Below the pieces are notes generated by a model. That model made no database searches. It was not told where the DNA came from and saw only the letters and a list, made by a program, of their open reading frames with translations. Shown here one piece after another: positions 6,101 to 13,014 of a stretch of DNA of 24,611 nucleotides (the first letter of the stretch is position 1; each line of letters opens with the position of its first letter). The stretch lies in NCBI GenBank assembly GCA_045654245.1, contig JAZOMX010000035.1, forward strand, positions 1 through 24,611, in the 5' to 3' direction. The position numbers and the translations under genes are program-made. This stretch comes from UBA10677 sp045654245. Its GTDB lineage: Bacteria; Bacillota; Clostridia; Christensenellales; Pumilibacteraceae.

Positions 6101-8337
6101 GTTGAATTATAACGAGCCAACTCGTTTAACAATGCAACCCAAGCATTTTTTCGGCTATTAACGGTCAAATTACTTTCATCGCTATTAGACTTTGCAAAAC
6201 ACTTTTTATTGTTATAATAATTAGTCAAAATCTTTACAAAGTCAGATATCGTAAATTTTTGCGATGCTAATTCTGAACCTTGTTCTTCAATAAGACGACA
6301 AATTCCTCGACGGCGTAAAAATTCATTATAACTCTTACCTAAATAGCATGCAAACTTAGCCGCTTCTTGACGGCTATCTGAAAAGGCTAAAAATTGTCTT
6401 CCCGTTCTTTTTGCGATCTTTTTATCGTTTAATGCAGCCTTAGCAAAAATATTTTTGGTAACAACTTTTTCTTCTACTTCTTCATATTCAAGTTCAGGTA
6501 ATTCTTCATATAAAGAAGTTGCTAATACGGCTGTTGCCGCTTCATTACCTAAATATAAGCGTTTATATGCGCCACGACAACAATTACCACAACGAGCACC
6601 CATTTTTAAGATTTTTGCTTTTACTACTCTTATATAATGTTCTCGTCCACAATCACAAGGCAAGTTGTGAACTTCGTTAGCAGCAACGATTGCCCCGCAA
6701 ATAGGACAAAGATAATAATATTCTTTCTTAAGAGAAACTTCTTCGTCTATTAATTCTTCATCTTCAATCTCTTCATTATCATCATCCGCTAAATAAAAGT
6801 ACTCAACTTTTTCTTCTAATTTGCTTGTTTGTAAAAGTTTTCTATCTTCTATTTTACCAACAACGGCTATTCTACCGCAATCTTCACAAATAGCAATCTC
6901 AAAAACGTTCTTCTCTTGTCCATTTTCGTAATATTTCTTTTGGCGGTTTAAAAATAATTTTTTATATCCACTTATAGTAGCATAGCAGCCTTCTAAACTT
7001 CGAATGAAGAAATGATACCTTGCATCTAAAAGTGATTTTCTATTTTTTTGCGCTCTCGTACACAAAGAAATAAATGCTATTGCCGTATGGATATCTATAT
7101 GTAAATTTGACACTAAATCATTCAAATCACATACGTTACCGATTTTTTGGCGCATTAAATGATATAAGTCGGTTTGGATTAAAAAATCGTAAATCAACTC
7201 GTTTTCATCTTTTGCTTTATCAACAGATATACCGTATTTTACGAATATTCTCCATACGATATTATCTTCTTGAGATAGTTCTCTATATAATTCTAAAGGA
7301 AAACTTTTAGCGTTACCATTTGGAACATAGTTTTCTCTTGTTGCTCTAATAATATTCGCCTTGTTAAAGGGAACACCACACAAATTTTCGGCAAACGTTA
7401 CTATATCGTCGTCGGCGCTTGAATCACTACCTAAAGTAGCACTAGTTAAAATAAAACGAGTGTCTTTAGATGTATTCATTCTTGCTCTTAAACGGCGTAA
7501 TAATATTGACGTTTCTATACCCGTTGCACCATTATAAACGTGTGCCTCATCAAGAACAACGAAGCGGAAATCAGAATTTGAAAAGAGCACGTCATCCTTT
7601 GGTCTAAAAAGCAAATGTTCCAACATTGCATAGTTGGTAAAAAGAATATTCGGTGGGGTTTTCTTCATTTCATCACGAGACAAAATTTCATTGTCTAAGC
7701 GATGACGTAATTTTTCATTTTTTTCTTTAGCAAACATAGCTTCATAAACGGCTATTGCTTTTTCTTCATCATTCTCAGTACCACCATTATATACGCCAAA
7801 AGTTATATCGGGGTAACACATTAGTATTTCTCTGATGTTTTTCATTTGGTCGTTCGCAAGAGCATTCATAGGATAAATAAAGAGTGCGCGAACACCGGCA
7901 CTTGGCATAGTACCTTCTTCTTTTTCTCTTAACAACTCATTCAATACAGGGATTAAGAAACAGTTTGTTTTACCACTACCCGTACCTGTAGATACGACAG
8001 CATTATTCCCGCCGACAATTGCTCTGATTGCATTTTCTTGATGCAAATAAAGCTTTCTGTCTATCGGTAATTTGTGTTGATACAACTTACCCGACGGCTT
8101 TGCAGATTCTAATTCTCTAAAAAGGGGAGATAATACACCTTCTTCGATTAGTTCATTAATAGATTTTCCTTGAACGAAAACATCCTTTATTTCCAATAAA
8201 GGTCCTTTTGCAATATTTTCATTCAATTGCGCCAAAAACTGCGTTTGCAAACTTTTATCCGCAAACGAATGGGTTGTGGATATGTAATCCACAAATTCAT
8301 TTTTAATATTTTGTGAAGCTTTTGCAGGATTAAACAT
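3160..8337 (-). CDS. druE: DEAH helicase with C-terminal DUF1998, DruE-like (Druantia-type defence)
   Basis: 1725 residues. SF2 helicase core: LHQENAI (99-105), Walker A TGTGSGKT (117-124), YPMNALANDQ (155-164), DEAH (263-266), TSATLGS (298-304) and motif VI QRAGRAGR at about 1035. Several Cys pairs (CEDCG, CPICG, CDCG, KCKKCG, CDNKNCG, CISCG, CPLCG) suggest zinc ribbons inserted between and after the RecA lobes. The C-terminal part carries the DUF1998 signature: YDAVPGGAGHSRR near 1530 and CNCDPSCYNCLRSYENQ near 1566. The last 100 residues (GYADLLWEKKKILLFASDN) may form a nuclease-like fold without a clear active site. Length and architecture fit DruE, the shared helicase of Druantia systems; DISARM instead splits helicase and DUF1998 over DrmA and DrmB. 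It overlaps the upstream gene by one base (TAATG). It presumably translocates on phage DNA. The symbol is given by architecture and context, not by a search. Confidence 0.8.
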   Translation of the reverse strand: MFNPAKASQNIKNEFVDYISTTHSFADKSLQTQFLAQLNENIAKGPLLEIKDVFVQGKSINELIEEGVLSPLFRELESAKPSGKLYQHKLPIDRKLYLHQENAIRAIVGGNNAVVSTGTGSGKTNCFLIPVLNELLREKEEGTMPSAGVRALFIYPMNALANDQMKNIREILMCYPDITFGVYNGGTENDEEKAIAVYEAMFAKEKNEKLRHRLDNEILSRDEMKKTPPNILFTNYAMLEHLLFRPKDDVLFSNSDFRFVVLDEAHVYNGATGIETSILLRRLRARMNTSKDTRFILTSATLGSDSSADDDIVTFAENLCGVPFNKANIIRATRENYVPNGNAKSFPLELYRELSQEDNIVWRIFVKYGISVDKAKDENELIYDFLIQTDLYHLMRQKIGNVCDLNDLVSNLHIDIHTAIAFISLCTRAQKNRKSLLDARYHFFIRSLEGCYATISGYKKLFLNRQKKYYENGQEKNVFEIAICEDCGRIAVVGKIEDRKLLQTSKLEEKVEYFYLADDDNEEIEDEELIDEEVSLKKEYYYLCPICGAIVAANEVHNLPCDCGREHYIRVVKAKILKMGARCGNCCRGAYKRLYLGNEAATAVLATSLYEELPELEYEEVEEKVVTKNIFAKAALNDKKIAKRTGRQFLAFSDSRQEAAKFACYLGKSYNEFLRRRGICRLIEEQGSELASQKFTISDFVKILTNYYNNKKCFAKSNSDESNLTVNSRKNAWVALLNELARYNSTTSLTALGQIQFEYLGNTPEIVENIANTYNASVSATKALLDLLVFEIVKTGAVYTDTDSDIDDNDREYIFYTSSQRFVTYLKMPEDKRITVTSFAPRNKQGKQNEFYKTNKMYYVCRTLGITEQEAADFLQQYFDYLTKPEYGNNYCLDDINKDGTYVVRAKSFLVKINKNKDAHWYKCKKCGKITQFNLDGKCPSVRCEGALEEISPIDIIKDNHFAKLYLSDRMSPLFIKEHTAQLSKKESAEYQEQFIKKEINALSCSTTFEMGVDVGDLETVFLRDVPPLPSNYAQRAGRAGRSINAAAFALTFAKLSSHDLSFFRDPKKMINGIILPPLFKVDNEKIVRRHIYAVALSMFFAENEDLYNYNNADKFINEKGYEKFIEWIKTNPDRLKKMLEFSIPDIDNLHKRMGIDNFAWVDSFCGEEGVFTQLINEYESNIDNFNKLIRKLTKEGDLSKAASCERKLYNYKNNKLIEFLARGNILPRYGFPVDTVELHQNTTANNISKLRLSRDLQIAIAEYAPSSEVVADGRLYTSRYIKKAMIGNNRHDWHTGYIAVCDNKNCGTVNYSVVPPSKEGIPCISCGKKLKSMNFFESIEPRSGFVTERKDKDVPMTKQEKNYRSEDYYIGNTAAKTIDKNYFSFNGIELQVESTTNDSLMVKSSTNFYVCPLCGYSVAEDEGIGEKDIEKQMRAGALFVETSKAHESLFGQYNCNSKKLDRRSLHHVFNTDVAKITFNCDTSDYNTMVSVVYAILNAIAKDLNIERRDIKACLSQKMINNKLQYSVIIYDAVPGGAGHSRRLVTKDGKMLYSILMSALRNMENCNCDPSCYNCLRSYENQKIHDQLDRKLAAEFLKQFKGEIKVIEKIKNEDKKKLKVINKNLSIKSETYDDIFDEFGDNKIVIRLRDAFKEKRLEKPDYEWVDFDVEGQTGYADLLWEKKKILLFASDNQDGYAIAKQSDYKCYLLDDLFSIDDFLTDFSEE

Positions 8338-11066
8338 TATTTCTCCTTTGTACTAAACACGTAATAGTGAATCGCCTTAGACCCTTTGCCGATGTTAGAA
8401 ACTTGATTATATTGGTCTAAAAAGAGTTCGCCCAAGAAATCGTTAATATTGTCGCCTTCTAGCCCGGCAACAATCCAACAAGTTTTATTCGTGCGTAATT
8501 CTATTCTTACGGGATTTATTTTATCAAACGTGCCGTAATCATTTTTCATAGAATTTAAGTAGATTTTCTTACCGTTAGGATGTATAAAATACATACTTCC
8601 TGAGTAAAACAAATAACCATCTCGTTCTTGTAAAAATTTTATATTTTCTATGTAAATGGTCTTAATTGTAGTAAGTGTAGCTTGATTATCAAGCATAACC
8701 TTATCTAAAACCATAATTTTATTGTTGAAACGCAGTTCATTTTCATCTCCTATACAAACTCGCTTCTCCCATAAAATTCTAGATTTTTGCAAAAATCCTT
8801 TTCCTATAAGCTCAACTTTCACGTCATAAAAACCGTCTGCAATACTACTTATATCTAGTTGACAGTTTTCTTGTTTAAGGTTATATATGGCAACCTCTTG
8901 TCCTTTTTGACTTAAAGTCACCTTAAAAGAATCAGATTCTTCTCCTATATAATTATCCTTAATCATCCATAACATTTGGCGTTGTGCAATTATAAGAATC
9001 GGGTCATCTACAAACTTTTCTACCGTATGTATTCTCAAAATCGGCAACATTTCTTTTGAGTCGATTTTGGCAAACAGCATTATTTCGCTTATATTATCTT
9101 TTATTGAATATATAGTTTGTCCCAACTTGTACTTATGGTAATTAGCTCCACTTTTCTCTAAATACGTATTAGTTGAAAGTCCTATTTGATAGAGCAATTT
9201 ACTTGGTACATCAAACTCAATCTCTGAAGAATTTGTAATGCTTTTATACCAAATTCCTTTTTGAGAATAGGTATTATTCCACTCTAAATCATCAATTCTC
9301 CATCTTATAATAGGGGCTTTTAGTACTATCTCTCCATCTTGTATGGGAATACAAATCTCTTTATCTTTGATATTAAACGTAGCACTTTCATCAAATTTTT
9401 CCGTTAAAAATCGCACTTCGCCCACGTTTTGAGTATCATAATAAAAATCTTTATCAAAAGAAATCTGTATGTTGTTAAACTTAACTATATTGATATTACA
9501 AACGATTTTGTTATTCGAGTATCTAAAAACGGTAATCTTTTGCGGTTCGCAAACCGATAGTAATTCAGAGATATTATAGTAATTAATATCGCCTTTTTCT
9601 TCACAAGAAAAATCTACCAACTTCCAATTTGTATCTTCATATCTAACGCCATAATCAATCAAATTTGAAGCCTTTAACGCTGCAATTTTTAATTCGCCAT
9701 CTATTACTTGATAATCCTCTCCATCGTGTCTAAAAACCACATCGTTCTTTTTATCCGCGTAAACCCATACGTCTCTATTTTGTTTTTCGGATACAAATAA
9801 TATAGTTCTCCTGTGACTTTGAAGTGCTTCTCCCTCAATGGCATTAAAAACAAACTTGCTCGATGCTTGCTTTTTAATATTATCAGGGTATTGCAATAAA
9901 GAATCCAAGTCAAATGTAAATAAATTATAATTACCGGGCAAACATTCTTGCGCAAAAATTTCTCTTCCATCTTTAAACAACACAAAAGTGCGCTCTAATG
10001 TTTTCTTTGAGTCATAAATAGGTGTTCCACAATGAGAAATAACAGCTCTAATATCAATATCGCCTTCGCTAATAATTCTTTCTATATTTAACGAATACGG
10101 CTTTGTCGCCATTGACAAGCCCGAACCTTTCGTCAATAACTCATCGGAAAAAATACAATTTTCCCCACGATAAATTTCCAAATATGGATTATAATCAAAT
10201 TTATCCTTAAGACGAATAGCAGGAATGACCAAATTAACCATTCCGTCATCCATAATGTATTTAGGTTTAATGCTTGAATAATCAGTAACAGCTCTTTCTC
10301 CCGTCATCCTTTTAATAACGACACCTAAAGAAGCTTCTTTAACAATCCACCATTGTCTTACCAACTTTGATAAATAACTTTCTCCATCTAAGGACTCGCT
10401 ATTAAATACTTTATTGATTAGCAAAATGGTTCGTTTTATAAATTCCGCCATTTTATCAGTAGCGTCTACAGCAAGGCGTTTTATTCCTGCACGCAATGAA
10501 TATACTTGAGCACCTAATTCAAAATCATCTTCAACGCCGCCAAAACTACTAAACCTATTCGCCAATTCGTTTGCTATTAACCCATAAATGTCGTCGTGTT
10601 CATTATAATTTTGATCTAAGTCTTCACAAAAGATTTGCCAACATAACTCAAAGAACGATTCGGTTGACCTTATCGGAGCAAAAGCATGAGCAAGTATTGT
10701 TGCATAATATTTTTTAATGCAACCATCTAGATATAAAACTACGTTTTTCCGTCCTAATCTTGCTATCAATTCGGTTAAATAGTGATACACTTTTTGAGAA
10801 CACTCTTCAGTCCCAAGCAAAGTTCTTGCGATACACGTCCAAAATCGGTCTTCGTCTGCGTGCCAAACTTTTGTCGCATTAACCATTGCAACAAACAATA
10901 GGTTATCTTCTAATGACGAAATGTAGCTTATATATCCGTAATCGTAATTACGCAATAAACTATTAGCTCTAGCATAAATTTTTGCCAACTCATCTTCAGT
11001 AAAAATTACTTCACCAACAAACTGACATTTCATCGCTTCGTCTATTTTCTTCTTAAGTTCTTCCAT
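8337..11066 (-). CDS. Large unknown protein paired with the DruE-like helicase (DruH-position)
   Basis: 909 residues, no motif I recognise. About the first 270 residues are helix-rich (ELIARLGRKNVVLYLDGC, SFFELCWQIFCEDLDQNY). The rest is dominated by alternating hydrophobic/polar segments typical of beta-sandwich repeats (for example VNLVIPAIRLKDKFDYNP and TIYIENIKFLQERDG). There are no signal peptide, membrane segments, Walker motifs or nuclease signature. It lies immediately upstream of the DUF1998 helicase and overlaps it by one base, the position held by DruH in Druantia type III, a large protein of unknown function. I therefore infer a DruH-like role, perhaps substrate sensing or a scaffold for the helicase. 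The family link rests on size, position and partner. The start ATG has GAGG upstream and a promoter in the preceding gap. Confidence 0.65.
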   Translation of the reverse strand: MEELKKKIDEAMKCQFVGEVIFTEDELAKIYARANSLLRNYDYGYISYISSLEDNLLFVAMVNATKVWHADEDRFWTCIARTLLGTEECSQKVYHYLTELIARLGRKNVVLYLDGCIKKYYATILAHAFAPIRSTESFFELCWQIFCEDLDQNYNEHDDIYGLIANELANRFSSFGGVEDDFELGAQVYSLRAGIKRLAVDATDKMAEFIKRTILLINKVFNSESLDGESYLSKLVRQWWIVKEASLGVVIKRMTGERAVTDYSSIKPKYIMDDGMVNLVIPAIRLKDKFDYNPYLEIYRGENCIFSDELLTKGSGLSMATKPYSLNIERIISEGDIDIRAVISHCGTPIYDSKKTLERTFVLFKDGREIFAQECLPGNYNLFTFDLDSLLQYPDNIKKQASSKFVFNAIEGEALQSHRRTILFVSEKQNRDVWVYADKKNDVVFRHDGEDYQVIDGELKIAALKASNLIDYGVRYEDTNWKLVDFSCEEKGDINYYNISELLSVCEPQKITVFRYSNNKIVCNINIVKFNNIQISFDKDFYYDTQNVGEVRFLTEKFDESATFNIKDKEICIPIQDGEIVLKAPIIRWRIDDLEWNNTYSQKGIWYKSITNSSEIEFDVPSKLLYQIGLSTNTYLEKSGANYHKYKLGQTIYSIKDNISEIMLFAKIDSKEMLPILRIHTVEKFVDDPILIIAQRQMLWMIKDNYIGEESDSFKVTLSQKGQEVAIYNLKQENCQLDISSIADGFYDVKVELIGKGFLQKSRILWEKRVCIGDENELRFNNKIMVLDKVMLDNQATLTTIKTIYIENIKFLQERDGYLFYSGSMYFIHPNGKKIYLNSMKNDYGTFDKINPVRIELRTNKTCWIVAGLEGDNINDFLGELFLDQYNQVSNIGKGSKAIHYYVFSTKEK

Positions 11067-11097
11067 ATGACAAGACCTCGTTAGTATAATTCAAGCA

Positions 11098-11135
11098 ATT
11101 ATAGCACACTAAATATGACAACTTCCGTCATATTT
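11098..11135 (-). promoter_or_regulatory. Internal promoter with overlapping palindromic operator
   Basis: The minus strand carries TGCTATAAT, an extended -10 (11098-11106), 32 bases before the 909-residue gene. The place of the -35 box falls in a perfect palindrome, AAATATGAC (11111-11119), seven bases, GTCATATTT (11127-11135). No T-run follows, so it is not a terminator. A repressor dimer binding here would block the promoter; the XRE protein encoded just upstream is the obvious candidate. This would separate regulator expression from operon expression. Confidence 0.5.
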
Positions 11136-11145
11136 ATAAAATTTT

Positions 11146-11643
11146 TTACTTGTTTTCTTCTTTCTCCGTCAACTCATTTAATATATAAGCCGAAATTGAC
11201 TCTCTAATCATAGCGAAAACATTTCTTTTCTGCAAAAATGGTAATTGCTTAAATGGGATTTTGCCCGCCATTCCTTTTGCTATCTTTGCCGCCATAATGT
11301 ATTTAGAATAATCCAAGTTTTTAACAAGTTCTTCATAGAGATTATCTGCCTTATGATGAAAAGAAGTAGAATCGTTTAGAATGTCATCTATCTTTTTAAT
11401 ATCATCATTAGCATCTTTTATTTTCTTTGCCTTATCAATAACATCTTCAGTAATCTCTACAACATCTTCAAGTTGACAGTCTAAAACCTTACATATTTTA
11501 AGAAGAATCTCCATATGAACAGGTTGGTTTTTGCCCAACTTAGCCATAGCGGTAGTAGTAATACCCGCAGCCACACGCAAATCTTCTTTACGAATATTTC
11601 TGTCGATTAGAATTTTCCATAGTTTATTATAATTTGCAGCCAT
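11146..11643 (-). CDS. XRE-family (Cro/C1-type HTH) transcriptional regulator of the defence operon
   Basis: 165 residues. Residues 1-65 form a helix-turn-helix of the XRE/YozG type: LWKILIDRNIRKEDLRVAAG, then TTTAMAKLGKNQ as the recognition helix region, then LLKICKVLDCQLEDVVEI. The remaining 100 residues are helical and Lys/Asp-rich and have no recognised domain (a possible sensing or dimerisation part). AGGAGTG lies 6 bases before the ATG. It is the first gene of the minus-strand island, 79 bases before the large unknown gene. Small XRE proteins of this kind commonly precede restriction-modification and other defence operons in Firmicutes, where they delay or repress expression. Repression here is inferred from the palindrome in the following gap. 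Confidence 0.85.
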   Translation of the reverse strand: MAANYNKLWKILIDRNIRKEDLRVAAGITTTAMAKLGKNQPVHMEILLKICKVLDCQLEDVVEITEDVIDKAKKIKDANDDIKKIDDILNDSTSFHHKADNLYEELVKNLDYSKYIMAAKIAKGMAGKIPFKQLPFLQKRNVFAMIRESISAYILNELTEKEENK

Positions 11644-11682
11644 AACTCACTCCTAAATTAGCGCCTATCGGCAACTAATAAT

Positions 11683-11711
11683 AGTATACCACAAATAAAA
11701 ATATTTTTCAA
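11683..11711 (-). promoter_or_regulatory. Sigma-A promoter of the XRE regulator
   Basis: The minus strand has TTGAAA (11706-11711), 17 bases, TATACT (11683-11688), with TGG in front of the -10 (extended -10). A short inverted repeat, TTCTC with GAGAA (about 11716-11734), lies just upstream of the -35 and might be an operator. The spacing to the ATG at 11643 is about 40 bases. Confidence 0.8.
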
Positions 11712-11749
11712 GAATTTCTCCAATATTTAGAGAATAAAAATTATTTTAT

Positions 11750-11787
11750 TTCAAAGAAAAAGAACTTGGACGATATATCCAAGTTCT
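11750..11787 (-). terminator. Terminator-type hairpin at the right edge of the island
   Basis: AGAACTTGGA (11761-11770), seven-base loop, TCCAAGTTCT (11778-11787). On the minus strand it is followed by TTTTTCTTTG; on the plus strand by AATTTTCTTTT. It can act in both directions. It insulates the island from transcripts arriving from the right, and vice versa. Confidence 0.6.
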
Positions 11788-11849
11788 AATTTTCTTTTGA
11801 CCGCTTGAAAGTGCAATTTCCTATAAATTTTTAATGTTTCAAAAAATCC

Positions 11850-12019
11850 CTTATAGGGAACGCCTTACGTGGTGTTTTTTTGTTTGCGTGGGGATGTAGG
11901 ACTTGACTGCGTTTACGCAGTTGTCCCTTTAGCCGAGCAAGCGTAGCGCGCGAACGCCACGAGCGTTAGCGAGTATCCTCCGCACCAGAAAAGAAGATAC
12001 CTCGTGTGTCTTCTTTTTT
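11850..12019 (+). other. GC-richer structured intergenic element, possible small RNA or leader
   Basis: Between the island and the next gene, about 170 bases have no ORF but ordered stems on the plus strand: TCCCT/AGGGA; GGAC..GTCC enclosing a perfect ACTGCGT/ACGCAGT stem (11899-11926); CGCGAACGC with GCGTTAGCG, one mismatch (11949-11971); then an intrinsic terminator (11991-12019). GTATC (11973-11977) can also pair with GATAC (11996-12000), which belongs to the terminator stem, so a terminator/antiterminator switch is conceivable. A TTGACC box at 11798 with TATAAA 19 bases later is a poor promoter candidate. It could be a small RNA, an attenuator or a remnant of an insertion site. Confidence 0.4.
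11991..12019 (+). terminator. Intrinsic terminator ending the structured element
   Basis: A 10-bp stem, AAGAAGATAC (11991-12000) with GTGTCTTCTT (12006-12015) including one G-U pair, a five-base loop CTCGT and a following T-run to 12019. This is a canonical plus-strand terminator although no protein gene precedes it on that strand. Confidence 0.75.
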
Positions 12020-12124
12020 ATATAAAACTTGAACTAAGCCTTATAAATAGAACTATAATTTTTTCTTAAGAAACCTTTATGCTAATGAAAAAACAAAAAA
12101 ATACGAATTCTACCCTTATTTTTG

Positions 12125-12153
12125 TTGAACAGCGATTGATTTTTTGTTATAAT
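12125..12153 (+). promoter_or_regulatory. Sigma-A promoter of the HAD phosphatase gene
   Basis: TTGAAC (12125-12130), 17-base spacer, TATAAT (12148-12153). The start site would lie about 25 bases before the ATG at 12185, leaving a short leader with GGAG nine bases before the start. Confidence 0.85.
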
Positions 12154-12184
12154 CTATCTTGGAAATAAATTTGGAGATTTTGCT

Positions 12185-12961
12185 ATGTACGAAGAAATTC
12201 TTAACAAAAAAGGCTTTATTTGTGATATGGACGGCGTTATCTATCACGGTAATAAAATCCTAGACGGCGTTAGAGAATTCGTCAACTGGATGATTGAAAA
12301 CGACAAAAAATTCATATTCTTGACCAACAGCCCTGAAAGAACTCCTCACGAACTTTCTATGAAATTACAGCGTATGGGACTAGACGTTGGCGCAAATCAC
12401 TTCTACACTAGCGCTATGGCAACCGCTGAATTTTTGAGCGCACAAAAGCCCGGTTGTACTGCTTACGTTATAGGCGAACCGTCGCTAACCAAGGCTATGT
12501 ACGACAAGAAAATCTATATGAACGATATTAACCCCGACTACGTGGTGCTTGGCGAAACGAGAACTTATAACTTTGAAAAACTCGAAAAGGCTATCGAACT
12601 CGTAAGGGGCGGTGCAAAACTTATCGGAACTAACCCCGACACGGTGGGCGTTACCGAAAAGGGCATTATGCCTGCCTCGGGTGCGCTTATTTCCCCTATC
12701 GAAATCGCTACGGGCAAAAAAGCCTATTTCGTAGGCAAGCCCAACCCCCTTATGCTCCGCCACGGTCTTAAACTTATCGATTGTCACTCGGCTGATATAG
12801 CGTTTATCGGCGACCGTATGGACACCGATATTATCGCAGGTATCGAGTCCAACGTGGATACCGTACTAGTGCTTACGGGCGTAACGAGTATGGAAGATAT
12901 TTCAAATTTCCCCTATCGTCCCAAATATATCGCTCCGTCGGTTGGCGATTTGCTTAAGTAA
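12185..12961 (+). CDS. HAD-IIA family phosphatase, NagD-like
   Basis: 258 residues, normal for the NagD/p-nitrophenylphosphatase-like HAD subfamily IIA. Motif I CDMDGVIY gives the nucleophile Asp14 and acid/base Asp16. Motif II is LTNS (46-49). Motif III lysine is in GKPNP (near 195). Motif IV is GDRMDTD (near 217). The cap domain lies between motifs II and III (about 70-180). These enzymes hydrolyse phosphate esters such as nucleotides or sugar phosphates in the cytoplasm; the natural substrate cannot be read from sequence. It is monocistronic, with its own promoter and a strong terminator. Codons ending in C/G are clearly more frequent than in the defence genes to the left. Confidence 0.9.
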   Translation: MYEEILNKKGFICDMDGVIYHGNKILDGVREFVNWMIENDKKFIFLTNSPERTPHELSMKLQRMGLDVGANHFYTSAMATAEFLSAQKPGCTAYVIGEPSLTKAMYDKKIYMNDINPDYVVLGETRTYNFEKLEKAIELVRGGAKLIGTNPDTVGVTEKGIMPASGALISPIEIATGKKAYFVGKPNPLMLRHGLKLIDCHSADIAFIGDRMDTDIIAGIESNVDTVLVLTGVTSMEDISNFPYRPKYIAPSVGDLLK

Positions 12962-12974
12962 ATTACAAACCAAA

Positions 12975-13007
12975 AGCGACCTAGAAAAGTCTAGGTCGCT
13001 TTTTTTA
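12975..13007 (+). terminator. Intrinsic terminator between convergent genes
   Basis: A perfect 11-bp stem AGCGACCTAGA (12975-12985) and TCTAGGTCGCT (12990-13000), loop AAAG, followed by seven T. In the other direction the stem is followed by TTTGGTTTG, so it may also serve the alkaline phosphatase gene on the minus strand. Confidence 0.9.
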
Positions 13008-13014
13008 TACGGTT

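Noticed and set aside
3160..8337. DISARM assignment of the DUF1998 helicase.
   Set aside because: DISARM has separate DrmA helicase and DrmB DUF1998 proteins plus a methyltransferase; here both parts are in one protein and no methyltransferase is present.
664..11987. CCGCACCA occurs at 664-671 and at 11980-11987 as a direct repeat around the defence island, a possible att pair.
   Set aside because: Eight bases are expected by chance at this distance, the flanks differ at once, and no integrase is visible.
11971..11990. CCTCCGCACCA looks like the 3' end of a tRNA, a common integration site.
   Set aside because: The 17 bases before it do not form a T-arm, and no matching acceptor 5' strand with D-arm is present. 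No tRNA can be folded.
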